From contig OY744616.1 of the NCBI GenBank assembly GCA_963556255.1, forward strand, positions 35,002,966-35,066,965: a stretch of DNA of 64,000 nucleotides, in the 5' to 3' direction. Of the stretch, positions 11,834-58,884 are shown one piece after another. The notes under the pieces are model-generated. The model ran no database searches, was not told where the DNA came from, and worked only from the letters and a program-made list of their open reading frames with translations. The first letter of the stretch is position 1. The number at the start of each line of letters is the position of its first letter. A program made the position numbers and the translations under genes. This stretch comes from Allolobophora icterica (lineage: Eukaryota > Annelida > Clitellata > Crassiclitellata > Lumbricidae).

Positions 11834-13434
11834 TAGCACTCGTGAATAAGCCGGTGCCCTGCACTTAGCCTTAGAGTAGTGCTTTAGAAATTTGGAGTTT
11901 ACGATTACTATGTCTGTTTGTCTTTCTGTTTCTATCTTTCTGTCTGTCTGCAATAGTAATTCAACTTTGATTCTAGGTCAGACACTGTCAGTCTGTGTGT
12001 CCGTCTGTATGAGTGTCAGTGTGTGTGTGTGTGTGTGTATGTGAGTGTATGTGTGAGTGTGTGTGCGTGTGTGTGTGTGTGTCTGTCTGTCAACAGTAGA
12101 ATGTAGTTCGAGTGTCTTGGTAAGATAATAAGATATGGGGATGAGAGGCACCAGTTGAAACTGACCCCACTCATCAGACATACATACACTCAACAGCAGA
12201 AGCTTCAGAAATCATGTTCTACAGTTCTTGGCCAACAGAGAACAATAAAATTATAATTAACAATTACAGAAATAAACAATTTCCTAACCATTTCAATCTG
12301 ACTAGACAATTGAATACGATAATTTCAGTCTGTCCACACTAAGCTGATCAAATCCAATGCAAGGTCATGTAATTAAACAACTTCTATAGTGTATGCAGAG
12401 CATTAACTTAAATTTGTAAGTAATACATACGTCGCATAAATAATTTACGATTACTTTACAGTTCAAAACAAAGCAATTGTTTTGAAAAGTTCTAAACCCT
12501 AACAACTTATATTCACTCTCAAATCAATCAAAACTAAGCAAGTTCTGATTCAACATCTGTGCACTTAAACAGATAATACTTTTAAACTATAACTTACACG
12601 TTGGGCTTCGTAACGGTTGCCATCTCAATGGCAAGCAAGGGCAATGTACAACACGGCTCCCCATGCACAATTCATGTAAAACTACATAAATCCCTTCATA
12701 TTTCTTTCAAATGCCAACTTTGATTACATCAACTTTCCAATTCCTTAAACATTTATTTACAATATATGTACATACATTAACAAAGTAAATGATATATATG
12801 AATATACATACATATATAAATATATATATATTAATAAAAGTGCATGGATATACATGTATATCCACAGATCAGATCCTCCTTGCAGCAGGTTTCATAATAG
12901 CTCAAAATCTTATGCTACATAACACAGTTGAAAACGTGAATGCCAATTTAATTCAGCTTTACACTGAAACCTGCTTATGACTTTGTTACAATGGTGCAGC
13001 GTAAGGAAAATGCAGTGTATAATATGTGCACACACACATACACACACACACATAATATATAAAAAAACAAACACTGCGTCAAGTGAAAGCAACACTGTAT
13101 CAAATATATGCAAATATATGATCATGAAACTCTATAATTAATCGGACAAAAGAGTGGCAATGAAATTCTCCGACAACTAAGTGCACACGTTGAGGAAAGC
13201 ATCACAGAAATTCAAACGAGCCATAAAATTATGTGAAAACTGCCACGAAACAATCGAAAACAGTGAAAAGCGTTGCAAAATGACGGTCTACTCTAAGGCA
13301 CCAGAAATTCAGCACTGTGTACTACAACTTGCCACGACTAGAACAAACGGATATGCACAATCAACCCAGAAGATCAGCCGATATAATAATTATTATTATG
13401 TACTTATTAATCACTGTCTATCTAATTACTAATT
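11201..13434. other. Gene-poor A/T-rich stretch
   Basis: Apart from the CTGT/GT tracts and a short (CA)n at 13025-13050, no coding or repeat structure was seen. It may include the PHTF 3' UTR; TTTATT at about 12750 is a minus-strand AATAAA. Confidence 0.5.
11780..12092 (+). repeat. (CTGT)n and (GT)n tracts
   Basis: CTGT units at 11782-11835, an ATTAC-type SINE tail at 11845-11910 and imperfect GT at 12000-12090. Confidence 0.85.
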
Positions 13435-13575
13435 GTTAAATGCTAAGCAATTCTGAGTGAAGGACTTATTGAAGGTGTCTACGCAGTAAACACCTCGGAG
13501 GAGTACCAAACCCATACTCTCTGCATTACATGGCGAGCAGTCTAACCCATTGGTCACCATGTCCCGCACCTATTC
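13435..13575 (-). mobile_element. tRNA-derived SINE, minus
   Basis: In reverse complement: GGTGCGGGACATGGTGACCA, ATGGGTTAGACTGCTCGCCA, then ACCTTCAATAAGTCCTTCAC, the shared SINE core. The PHTF transcript ends upstream of it. Confidence 0.55.
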
Positions 13576-14077
13576 CAATTCACTTTGATCTCCACACTTA
13601 ACATTACAAGCATATGTTTCAAATCAAACTTTAACATCTGTAACATTCTCTTTTAAAATTTGCTAAGAGAAGTTATATTAATTTCAACCAAAGGTCCTTC
13701 TGCAACCCTTATGTAACACGGCGAAGTTTAACTTCAATCTGAGATTAGAAATCTTTCATTCTACCTAGGTTTTTAAAACAAAACTCAGTCAAATATAACT
13801 TAACAAGATTAAAAAAAACATAACATAAAACTTGACCAATGATGCCAATTCAAAGGAAAATGGTGATAACTAACTGATGATAACTATACACCTGGTTTCT
13901 TGAAGGATTAGCAAAAGATGTTCAGAACTCACCATCTAATCTACGGGCATTCATGGATGGTATAAACCACATTCGACGGTGAAAATTCCCTGGATAAAAC
14001 CATTCGAGGTCAAGAGACCTACCATACTACTTGCAAATGTGCAATTACGAACTCCATAATAGGGAACCAACCACTTC

Positions 14078-48149
<34,072 letters not shown>

Positions 48150-50687
48150 GTTCCATTGAGCTGGGAATAATAAACTTAATCCATGCAAATTGAGTTCAAG
48201 ACCTGTAACAAAACAACAGCCATTAAACTAACAATTAACTACAGGTAAATAAATAACAGCAGGTAACTTCTGCATGTAGGTAACAAGATATTTAATACAG
48301 TGCCTCATAAACACCTCACAAAAGCTCTGCATGTGAGACTACTGAACTGGTTTAAACAAGTGCATTTTAAGACAGTGTAAAAGTATTTTCAGCCATTACA
48401 CATCAACCGATGGCACACCAAAGCCAAGCTGTAATCAGGTCAAAATCAAGAAGATTTTGAGACAAATACAGTTTTAAACTAACTATGAAATGACAAAAAG
48501 TTCAAGCTGAAGAGAAATTGGGGCCTTCGACATAATACTAATTCTAATGTAATTATGATGTTCGGGTTAAGAAGTGTTCGCATCTTATACATGTTCATAT
48601 ACACCTTACAGAAACATATACATTCAATTATAGTTATTCTGCAAATGCATGTCAGCATAAAAGCTCCCGAATTCCTGAACATCTATGTTATGCAAACATC
48701 AATGGTAGTCTAACCAGTTTCTTTTTCGGTGATTGACTTTGATATACGGTTAGAAAACCTTATATTTTATTATCATCAAAAGTTAACATTCTGGAGTATC
48801 TATTATATATAAATTATGTTACTGACTTTTATTCAGTTGATTTTATTATTTACTTAAATTACCTAAAAATTATATTTTCTAAGCACTAGTCACAGTTTAC
48901 AATTTTTGTGGCAAATTTGCTGCTTAAGAAATATCACCTTATTGCAAATTAATCATAATAATCTTCTTTAATTATCAGCTTAAGAAATGAAGATTAAATT
49001 GTCACGATGTCAGATTGCACAAGTCATGCTTAGTGGAAAATTCTTGTTCAAAACCTTGTCAATAATTGAATGTCATATGTACATGCCAAACATTGAATTC
49101 TCGGAAGCGCCGATGAGCTTAGCATCATACTACGCACCAGCCACTCACTTTCGAGCTTTTATTTCCAGAATTAAATTCCGTGTACATAAACACCAATAAG
49201 CAAATCTAACATTTCAGACGTGGAAAAGATCAACTGAAACCTCCTCTAAATCTAGTCAAATACAGACGGGCACTCGTTTTTAATCTGCCGTACGTCCTTG
49301 GCATTTAAAGCCTTCCCATGTTCAACGGCATTCAAGTCTAAATCGCATCAAGTATGACAAGCTCAGAATACCATGAATACTCCGCAATATACCTATCACA
49401 GCGCTAACGAAAACCTAACGCTGAAACCTGTAAGCTTATATAACCTGATGATATTATTTGTTTTCCGCTCTCGCGCCGAGCTATTTATAGTAGGTAACCA
49501 GGAAACGCTCAGCAAGATCGAATAGTATTAGAAACCTAATTATATAACTGTATTATATTTATGTTTGAAAGGTAAATTAGATGCAACTAAAAAATTGACA
49601 TTTATCATAACGTCCCTAAAAACTGTTTAAATTAATCTTGTTTTCGTCAGTTTTTTCTATGCTATAGGGCCTATGGTCAGGAATTATGGCATATCATGAA
49701 GCATATCGTTGGCATATCGTTGCTCGAGAGTCGAGATAGTAGGACTAGGACCCAATATACGAATAGGCCTAAAGATAAAGAGAAGCCTGTGATACATACA
49801 CTATCAAAATTCAGAAGAAAATTGAGTTTTCTTGTTTGGAGTGAAAAGATATAGGCTTAGTACACTGAAACACGTACAGGACAGCCGCGAATGTGCATTA
49901 AGTTAGTAAGTAATCTTTAATAGCGCCATACAAACGCCCAAACTTTACACAAGCAATGCATGTTATAGTGAAAATAAAAGTAGCACAATGTCAGTAGGAA
50001 AAATCGATGCAATTTTATAAAGAGTTTTGAAAGTCCAAATACAGAGTTATAAATATATAGCGCTAAGACTAACAGCATAAAACTTTAGATAGGCCTACGA
50101 TTGGAAATTAAACTAACAGGTTAGATATCAGAACAATCATTAAAACTAGCATGATCACAGTTTCTTATTTGTACTGTGTGCAAATGATTTTTATGCAGTA
50201 GTGAATGAAAGTACGGTAATTCAGATAGATGTATGCCCTTTTCCGTAAGTTGATTGGCATGTGTAACAGAAGCTTTTCTAGCTGTGGGTACCATACAATC
50301 CTCATGCTTATATCTTGAAAAATGTTTATAAGTGGAAACTCCAGCACTTTGTTGACACGTGCAGCGATGGTGAAGGATCACATTCGACAGAGTCATTCAA
50401 AAATGAGCCGGGTAGGGGACATACGGTCACTATATAAAAATGTTTACATTTACGTTTTACCACAGTATAAATAATTATGTGGTTTTACATACAATTGCGC
50501 AAAAGCCAGGAGGCGAAGTTTCACGTCAGTGGTTGACCTATTTCACTCCATGTTACTCACTTAGCCGCTTAAGTGCCAGACTCACCGTTTAGACGTCATT
50601 TATATATCACGTGTTTCCGGTTGAAATTGCAAACGGAGAAAAGTTGAAAATCCAGATTTTTAAACGATATTTGCGTTTCTCAAGAGA
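48150..50687. promoter_or_regulatory. Intergenic region of the head-to-head PHTF/TPD52 pair
   Basis: 2.5 kb between the two start codons. It should contain both promoters and 5' UTRs. No canonical TATA box or strong CpG cluster stands out; 50520-50690, just before the TPD52 start, is the least A/T-rich part and is the more likely core promoter. Short SINE-like pieces occur near 49915-49945. Confidence 0.45.
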
Positions 50688-50727
50688 ATGACGTCTAACT
50701 CGAACGAAGATCTAGTACCTGACAAGG
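50688..50727 (+). CDS. TPD52: TPD52 exon 1
   Basis: MTSNSNEDLVPDK plus one base of Gly, donor GTAAAA. The first ATG in frame with exon 2. Confidence 0.8.
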
Positions 50728-53700
50728 GTAAAATTGTTGTCGTCTTGCACGTAATCAAATTTGCATTTATATAGTAGCACTGTCAGTTAAATATAAACCC
50801 TGTTGATGTTATGATCAAGTTGTATGGCAAAAAATAGAGCTGTTGAGGGCGAGAGCGTCGACAAGAAACGCTTATACATGTCAGTCACATCATGATAAAC
50901 TCAAGTACTTGTGCTAGTCGCTTCACAGAAATGACCTGCTTCCTGCGTAAATACGTCACAGAGGTTTGAGCTATGCAGTGCGCAGATGGGTGTAGTGCGA
51001 AAACAAATTATATTTTTATGCTCCCACTTGCAGTTGTGTGTAAGGGGGTGCGGCCCGAAACCCGAATCCCGGAAATGAATTTCGTCCGGATCCCCCAAAT
51101 CGATTTTAGACTAAAATTACAAATAAACAGGTGAATAGGCAGTATATCGAGATCCATCAAAGCCACGCTAGGTCTATGTCATGTATAAGAGTTTACAATT
51201 TAACACTGAATAGTTTTCGAGAGTTTGACCGCTTTCTATAAAACTGTTTTCGGGAAATCGGGCTTTTGTGTGTTTTCAGCGTTTTCTGGGATTCGGGTTT
51301 CGGGGATTCGGGTCGACCCCATGTAAGGATATGATTGTGGACGTTTCCTTGTGCATGTTATGCTTATGTACGTACATACATAAGGTGTGTTGTGTATCCA
51401 ACAGACTTTTGACTCTTACTTGGTGTTTATCCTGCAGGGGATGCGGTTGAAGGAGCGACGGGAGGTCCAATGCCCTACTTGACACAATCGCCGGATGATC
51501 CTTCTAAAGCTACAGAAAGCCAGCAAGAAGAATGGAGAACAGAACTTTCCAGGGTTAGCCTGAAAATAAACTTTTCCAAACAGCACTTCTGAACAAAATG
51601 ACGTCGACATCTGACTTGGATTTAGTATGGTCTTGAACCAGGCTTAAAACTTATTGCTTAGAATTTTTAAAGCTTAATGCTTTCATGTTTTTTTTAAGCG
51701 TAAAGCTTAGAATTTTTCTTTGATGTTGCTTAAAAATATACTGACGTTATTTTTAATGATATTTCACATCTGTTAGGCATGCTGGAAGACATAACAAGTC
51801 ATTACGTATGGAAATGTCCAACTACGTACTAACTGAGTCTTGATGCGGTTTAAGACGAATTCAAGGCATCAAATGGCACAATACGTACTTGATGTAGCAC
51901 CTGTTTAGTTCTGTTTAGCAGCCATATTTTTGTGCATGAAGAGATTCTCTTTTTAAATTGGGTACTTGGTAGTCTAGTGGTTAGCATGCTGGACTTTCGA
52001 CTAAGTGGTTTGGGGTTCAAATCCCCTCTAATGCAGAAATTTGTTTCAACATTTCTGCTCCACCTGCGCCCCAAGTCAACTCCGTTATAATGAGTACACT
52101 GACTGTACATTGTCGGTGGGACGAGCAGACTGCAAGGGAGAGGGCTGGTCAGCTTCCCTCGTATGCCGAGGCTAAGGTAAATGAAGTCGTTAGCACTTCT
52201 TACCCAGGGCTAGCTTAAGGGAGTGCTCTTCTTGTCTTCTTAAGAGGTTCTCAATGGTGTATGCAGATTAGATGCCGAGTTAGATACTTTTATGCATGCA
52301 ATGTAGTTTTGTTTTGGGAGATTTACAGAATTGGGACCTGTGAAAAAGAAAACATAGACAATATGTGAAGGATGATTCTTGCATTCTTGTTACTTTGTAG
52401 CTGGAGTATGAGATTCAGACTTTGCGAACTGTTCTGATTGCAAAGAACCGAGAAGCAGCAATTTTGAAGCAGAAACTTGGAATCACACCAATGGTTGAAA
52501 TGAAACAAGATCTTCAGTCAGGAATTCAGACCATAAAGGAGTCTGGAGCGTAAGCAACTGAATCGGTTGTAATCCAGTCTGATGACTTTAGAAGTATATA
52601 AATATAGCCATATATAAGTATTAAAAATGATGTTTTGCAAGATCATGTAATAACCTCAGCCTTAGAAATGTACAAATGAGTCTTGAAAAGAATTTTGTTA
52701 AACTGCGATTTTAAATGATATTTTGAGTGATAAAATACAATGCCACAACAGCCAAAGCAGATGCAGATGGCAATTTGTGTGATTGAAAAAGTTAATAATG
52801 ACAGAAATGTTAAAATTGAGGGTTCTTTTATTTTTGATTTGATTAAGGAGACTGAACGATGGTTTTGTGGTGCAAGATGAATTGCACTTTCTACAGTCAT
52901 TTGACTAGTTTGTGCAATGTTTCTTACTCTTCTCTCAATACTTTTCTAACCGCATTGTGGTTTTATGAATGTTGGCATTTACCAGCATAAAACTATGAAG
53001 ATGTGGCCTTAGTTACTGTATTTCTGTTGAATATCATTATCATTTAATTAGACGTAACTTGAAATAATTTTTCTTTTAGCTATCAGAAAACCAATGCTGC
53101 CTTTCGATCGTTTGGAGATTTCGCAAGCAGGAAGCTCGGGGACCTAAGGTGAGTGTAGAAAGAAAGAAAATGCCGGGCCAGTTGCCTACCTAGCTCTATC
53201 TCTTCCTTTGAGAAATACATCAAAACTCATTATTTCTCATTGACTTTCAATCATCTGGATATCTAACTGCTCTTCACCTGGTTGAAGATTTGCCTCAGAT
53301 TTGCATTTCTTGGTATCTATGCACACGTTAAAAATGTTTTGTAATAATAATTTAACGTATGTAGTGCAATTGGAAATCATGGTCATGCTTATTTTTGCGT
53401 GATTACTGATTCGGTGTGATTAGTGTTTGCAATTATTTTTCTTATCCAGGTCCAGTTATTATATCATGTTTATTCTTTAAAACATGGCCATTGTAAAAAT
53501 ATCAGCTAGTGATTGCATTCATTTGTGTTGCAGGAATTCAAATGCTTTTAAATCAGTTGAAGAAAAAGTTGGTGGAGCATATTCAAGTGTCAAGGTGAGC
53601 CCAAATTAGAATGTAACAGTACTTCTGAAATTTTTTGCAAGGTACATTTGACATATTGAATACTTGTGTGGTGAGGGATTTTGCAGTTTTCTTGGTTTGA

Positions 53701-56406
53701 CATTTATTTATTGTTGAATTTTGGACATTATTTGGTAAACAGAAGTTTTGTTCCTGAGGTAAACAGAGGAAGAAATTTGGAAGATTTAAAAACATGTGAA
53801 TGGAATAAGTGGTTGATCAGTTTGAATGTACAAAATTCAGTGATTGAAGAAAATGAATGTGTAACATATGGAATACCTATCATATGTCAAACCAGGTAAT
53901 CATTGCCAGCGCAATTTAGCAGTTTCCGCAGTGACTTAACACCAAAGATTTTGGGTGATTTCGCTTTCAAAACGTAAATTGTGAAATAGGATCAAGAAGT
54001 TTGTGTGAACTGTCTTCTAAACATAGCCATGTATTCTAAAATATCAAGTGTGTTAAGCAATCATTGTCAATTATAATCTGGTGAACTTATCAACCTGGAG
54101 GCCCAAGTACCTGTCCAAAAGTGGGTACCTGGGCTGTGAATCCAATACCCGATACCCAGCCTTTCCTGAATTTACTTGTAAGTCTGATGAACCAGCAGGT
54201 GATGGCCTAGTATACCAACACTGGCAAGCTGTTTTCACCTGAAAGTGGACACGGGCACCGGAGCCGTATTTTACTAAATTGTGACACCTGTACTGATGTG
54301 CAACAATCCTAAATGCTACCAGTAAATAAAAACAGGATCAGTGTTATCAAGTGTACGATATTGTGACATCTGGCCCAAGAAACTTCTAGGACTTTCTCAT
54401 CATTTTTATTCAGAGTATCAGCGTTTGCTTAAACATTGTGACATTCATTATTTTGAAAGCAATCACGATCTGTAGGCAACATAAAATCACGACTGGTAAG
54501 CAACGTTTTGTCATTGTGTTTATTGTATTCATTTGTGTTCTCTTTGTTGCAAAAACAGTCCAAGGAATGCTCTTGTATCTAAGTAGACATACTTCCGTTT
54601 AACAGCTGAAGCAAATTATTTCCTTTTGAAGTCAAAAATATGATTTCATATTTTTATTCCTTCTTTTAAATTTTTTCCTTATTTGTTTTACCTCTATTTT
54701 CTAGGACTTGTTTCTGTCACTTTCGTAGCTGTGAAAATTGATGCTAATGAATTCTGTTTTTAGACGAAAATTTCCTGGGTAAATCTTGTTTTTCTTTCTG
54801 TCAGTTTTGCTGTCTATTCAATTTGAATGACAGTTTGCATCTTTGTGTATAATTTATGTTTACATTTTTTATCTCTGTGATATAGTTTTCTTCAATAATT
54901 CTTTGTTTCTTGTTTTATGTCTTTGTTAGAATTTCTAATAACCATGAATTATTCCTTCCACTGCACAGCAAACAGTTACATATAATTGTATTGAATCAAA
55001 TGTAACAAAAATTCTAGTGTCTGTGATGGTCTCCAAATTCTCATATATAATTTTTAAATATAAGTATTCTGGAAAATGAATTAAATTTCACTTCTGTTTA
55101 ACAATTTTTGGATCCAATAAACTTATGCAGTACAAGAAGCAGACTTTGTTGTGGAGCTGTATGATAAGAAGTAGCTCAGAGAGCTTGTTACATTGTCTTT
55201 GCTAAATTACGGTGCAGTTTCTGAGTATGTAGTTTATTGATCGCATCAGACAACTAGGCAATGGTTTCAAGTGGAGTTAAAACATAAACCATTAGCACTT
55301 AAGTATTCAACCAAGCTAAAAAAAACTAGCACTTACGTATTTAAACAAATGTTTTTAGCCTTATACAAGTTAAATCAGTCACCATTACATGTATTGAAAT
55401 TTATTGCCAGTTGCCGATTGAAGATTTGCAAGATTTAAAAGATTGTTATTAGTTTCTGTTACTTTTTCTTTGGTTTCTTTACAACTTTAACGCCAGAGTG
55501 TACTAAAAGCGATTGGGAAACGAATGCAGCTTGTCGTTAAAGTTTTCAAAAATAACATGTTAGACTGTTTCAGTTATTTTTCAAGTGGTATGTTTTTAAA
55601 TTTGTTGAATTGTTTGTGAGAATATCATCATAGTAGTTTCAGTACTTGAGCTTTAAATTAATTGGCAAAACATTGACTTGTGGCAAAATCTGAGAAAGCA
55701 GGGATTCTGCTGCTGACCTTGTTGCAGAAGATAATCTCTTGATTTACACAGCCATTTCAAAACCATTGTTCAATAATTTATCGCTCCTGGTTTGAAGGCC
55801 ACTCAACACTGTACATGAGCTTATCTGATGACAACAGGCAGGGTGATCTGAAAACCAAGAATGCAGTGACACAAAGGTTGCCACTATTTTAAAGTTTTTA
55901 AGACTTTTCAGCTATGTTCAGGGATTTTTGGAAGGGGAGGGAATTGAAGGGAACCAAATTTATTAGCAAAGTTCTGCAACTTGGTTTCATGCATGTATGC
56001 AACTGGCTTTTACAAAATGAGTCATATGGAGCTAATGTTGTGAAGGAAAAATTAACGCTAGAAGATGCTTTGCTATGGTTAATGATTGCTCATATATCTA
56101 AGTTTTCTGAGTACACATAGGCTTCTTGAATTTTCAAATGGATGATTACATGGTTGCTGAAAACTGTGACTCATGTATGGATTTCTTTCCAGCTGTTAGG
56201 AGAATGAACTTTTTGCAGCAGTTAGGTTGGCTTGTATATTTATCATGCATATTTAACTTTCTCTAACCTGCCTGAGTGTCTTGTAGCGACGTGTGACTTC
56301 AAGCAAGTCGGAGGGTAATTTCAAGGAAGCTCTTGAAGCAGACCCTGGCTCTCCATCATCGGGTGACGGCCCCAACGAAATCCTCAGCGACAGGCAGTCG
56401 TCATAA
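50688..56406 (+). CDS. TPD52: TPD52 family gene (tumor protein D52-like), 6 coding exons
   Basis: Complete coding sequence. Exons 50688-50727, 51438-51553, 52401-52549, 53080-53148, 53534-53594 and 56287-56406 total 555 nt, giving 184 aa, the same length as human TPD52. Residues 40-85 form the family coiled coil, used in vertebrates for homo- and heterodimerisation. Family hallmarks are ILKQKLGITP (KRKLGIN in vertebrates), SGAYQKTNAAFRSFGDFAS, RKLGDLRNSNAFKSVEEKVG and a Ser/Pro-rich acidic tail. Known members are cytosolic adaptors in vesicle trafficking and secretion. All splice sites are GT/AG with consistent phases. An additional alternatively used exon, as in vertebrates, may lie in the 2.7-kb intron 5 but I could not identify one. 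Head-to-head with PHTF. Confidence 0.95.
51045..51320. mobile_element. MITE with GGGGT-CGRCCCGAAACCCG ends
   Basis: 276 bp in TPD52 intron 1. Left GGCCCGAAACCCGAATCCC and right GGGATTCGGGTTTCGGGG are inverted copies. TGTAAG follows the right end (after one A) and precedes the left end, a possible short target duplication. Confidence 0.65.
51438..51553 (+). CDS. TPD52: TPD52 exon 2
   Basis: Acceptor CCTGCAG. It encodes a Gly/Pro-rich linker and the start of the coiled coil, QQEEWRTELSR, equivalent to the family EQEELRRELAK. Ends in phase 0 before GTTAGC. Confidence 0.9.
51958..52230 (+). mobile_element. tRNA-derived SINE 2
   Basis: TAGTCTAGTGGTTAGCATGC (A box) and GGGGTTCAAATCCCC (B box), then a body shared with 32045-32240: CATTGTCGGTGGGA, ATGCCGAGGCTAAG, GGGCTAGCTTAAGG. 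In TPD52 intron 2. Confidence 0.85.
52401..52549 (+). CDS. TPD52: TPD52 exon 3, coiled coil
   Basis: LEYEIQTLRTVLIAKNREA followed by ILKQKLGITPMVEMKQDLQS, the core TPD52 coiled coil and its LGI motif. Ends in a split Ala codon before GTAAGC. Confidence 0.96.
53080..53148 (+). CDS. TPD52: TPD52 exon 4
   Basis: AYQKTNAAFRSFGDFASRKL then GDLR, equivalent to the family SAYKKTSETLS..KASAAFSSVGSVITKKLEDV. Donor GTGAGT. Confidence 0.95.
53534..53594 (+). CDS. TPD52: TPD52 exon 5
   Basis: NSNAFKSVEEKVGGAYSSVK, matching NSPTFKSFEEKVE of vertebrate TPD52. Phase 0 donor GTGAGC. Confidence 0.95.
53595..56286 (+). other. TPD52 intron 5
   Basis: 2.7 kb, T-rich on the + strand, with the P58 repeat at 55485 as its only identified repeat. 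Open frames within it (for example 55914-56120) lack coding support. Confidence 0.6.
55485..55542. repeat. ~58-bp small repeat (family P58), copy 3
   Basis: Starts CTTTAACG and ends CGTTAAAG, perfect 8-bp inverted ends, with GAGTGTACTAAAAGCGATTG and AATGCAGCTTGTCG between. In TPD52 intron 5. Confidence 0.6.
56287..56406 (+). CDS. TPD52: TPD52 exon 6 (stop codon)
   Basis: RRVTSSKSEGNFKEALEAD followed by a Ser/Pro-rich end and TAA, matching GGDFGEVLNSA of vertebrates in position. An AATAAA polyadenylation signal lies downstream at 56868, and another near 58618. Confidence 0.9.
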   Translation, partial: RRVTSSKSEGNFKEALEADPGSPSSGDGPNEILSDRQSS

Positions 56407-58884
56407 AGAGTGTGGTGATGTCAGGGTGACAGCCAGCCACTTATTGACAAATTTGCCGGTTGTAACGTCTTCACTAAAAACCATGTTGTTCAATCTGCTT
56501 GGTAGTAGTTCTTTGCATTCCACAATTTGTTTACCAATAAATTTCTGTTTCGTTTTCTTTGCTATGCCGTCGTCCTCGGTGCGTCGTGTGTCATTGTTGG
56601 TGCTTTGATGCATTCGCATGGAGGCATTGTCTTATAGTGCACTGGCATAGATTATCTTTAGTGCACTGATTGTGAGGTATTGTCTTTAGTGCATCTATAT
56701 TGTCTTTGGTGCGCTGGTCTTGTAATACTAGCACTGATATTGAAACACTGCTAGTCTGGAAATAGTTTCCTAGGTGCTTTACCAGTTGGTTGTGATGCAC
56801 TTTGATGCGATGGTCTTGAAATAGTATCCTGGGTGTTGTGGTTCATTGTCAGACTGAGGACAGTTTAAATAAAATGTGAGTGATGTCAGCTTGTTGACAT
56901 TTCTCTTCTGATATCTTGCATAACAAAACCTGTTTGATTACTGTTATGTTTATAACTGTTGCAGAAAATTGGAGATGTGTCTTTTTTGCTCTTATTATAG
57001 TGCTATGTAGTTGGTCGGAAGTGTTTCTCCACTGTGGTTGAATTGTAAATAGATGTACAATAATTATATTGGTATGCTAAAGAGCAAATTTTGCCCTTGT
57101 TATGTTGTTGCATGTATGTTTGGTCTAGTTAAACAATGTGGCGATCTATTTTTCTTGGGTAGTTAGATATTGTTAGAATTGATCTAAAGTTAGAGTATGG
57201 TAAAAGTGTCAGAACACTACGGTTTTTTCAGCGATCTGTGTCGGAGATTTAGTTAAGCGTTTGGTTTCTGTGAGTTTTCAGTAATTAAATTATTTAATAT
57301 TGATACTATGCCTTAGAGGATTATCTATAATTGTAATAGTGTTGGTTTCCTTTGAACTCTAAGAAAGGTTATACTCGTGAAGGCTTTGGGAATTTAAAAT
57401 CTGCTCAGTGTATGCCGTTGTTAATAAGATATGTTTTCTTCTGCACTGTAAATTTCATTATCAGATTTATCCATTATCATTTCATGTTCAGTTAGGTTTT
57501 CTCTATGTACCGATACAGTAGGTAGTTGGACTCTTTAAATGAATTCATTCTGTATTTTGAATATTTTATTCATTGTTTTATTTTTATCTTGTCTTTCATA
57601 CATTCTAGCTTAGTGCAGTCTGCTTATATCTGTGCTCTTCCTTTCCATGTCAATATTTCAAAGAAACTCAGAATGTCAGTCTTCTCTTTAAGTAATTAAC
57701 AATTGGCTTGCTGCATTCCGTGCAGTTTTTCAGGCATTCTTGCTTTTCTGACATCATACACATTATTTGTCTTTCAAACAACTAAATCTACTGTTCTTCT
57801 GCATTCATTTAAATCATTTACAATCTGCATTTGGTTTCTGTGTCTGGTGCATTTGTAACTCCATATTTGCTGAATTGACAGATCTTAAGCTTTTGTACAG
57901 TGGCAACTATTACTTGTTTCATTTAATAATAAAATACATCTCCATAGAATCTTAATTATCTACTAATTGTTTAATTTAATAATACTAAACATCTCCATGG
58001 AATCTTAGTTATTGTTCGTCAGTTAACCTGGGGTAGATTGTTGAAAGTTTGGACATTGTTGATAAATGACCTTTCACAATTTGTCACGAAACGTAGCTAA
58101 CCAGAGCAATTCTTACTGAGATTAAGTTTTAAATTAAAAAATTTGTTTGCTTGTGCTTTGCTTTGATGTTCTAAAGCGATGAATTATTTGATGTCCAATC
58201 CATTAGAAACACAAATATTTTGATATTATGTAGATACATGTACATGGAGAGAAAATTTTACCTGATTTCAATTCAATTGATATAGGTTGAAAATGGTATG
58301 CTGTGCCATACAGTATGATATCTTGTGTATCTGTGGAGTGCTATGAATTGCTGCATGTTTCTCATTTTGTGGGTAGAGTCGGAAAGCAAATGAACCACTG
58401 AAAGATGAAACAAGATATAAACATAGTTGCTACGTAGTGTTATTCTTTACCACAAAGTACTGGTAGATGTAACTGTGCTGTCCTTGACTGAGACCAGGTT
58501 TATTTCATTGCAGATATTACTTTAGAAGGCTAACATAGTCTGTCAATATAATGGTCCTGTTTTAGCTTCATTTGTATGGACCTTGTGTTAATTTTTCATA
58601 AAGGTATTTTGGTTTCAAATAAAACTGATTTCTGTGGAATTGTGGTGCTCTGTGAAACTATTCAATACATTTTCAATGGAGCTAAGCAGATTTATTCAAT
58701 TTCAGACAAGAAGGAACGGCTTAGTAATTGACATTTTTCTTATTCACTGCAGGATTGTGTTGATTTTGTGTTAATAAATTATTTTTGTTCAATTATTCCA
58801 CTGCCTGATGTCAGAAAACAATTTTTTATTCAGTGCTAGCTGGAACAGTTCATAACAAAGGTATTTGTCAGAGATTTGTAACAA
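56407..58884 (+). other. TPD52 3' UTR and downstream sequence
   Basis: T-rich, no coding frame. AATAAA at 56868-56873 and 58618-58623. 56630-56830 has loose repeats of TAGTGCACTG/TTTGGTGCGCTGG. Confidence 0.55.

Noticed and set aside
51958..52040. A functional tRNA gene
   Set aside because: It is the head of SINE 2, with the same body at 32040-32240; acceptor stem pairing is poor.
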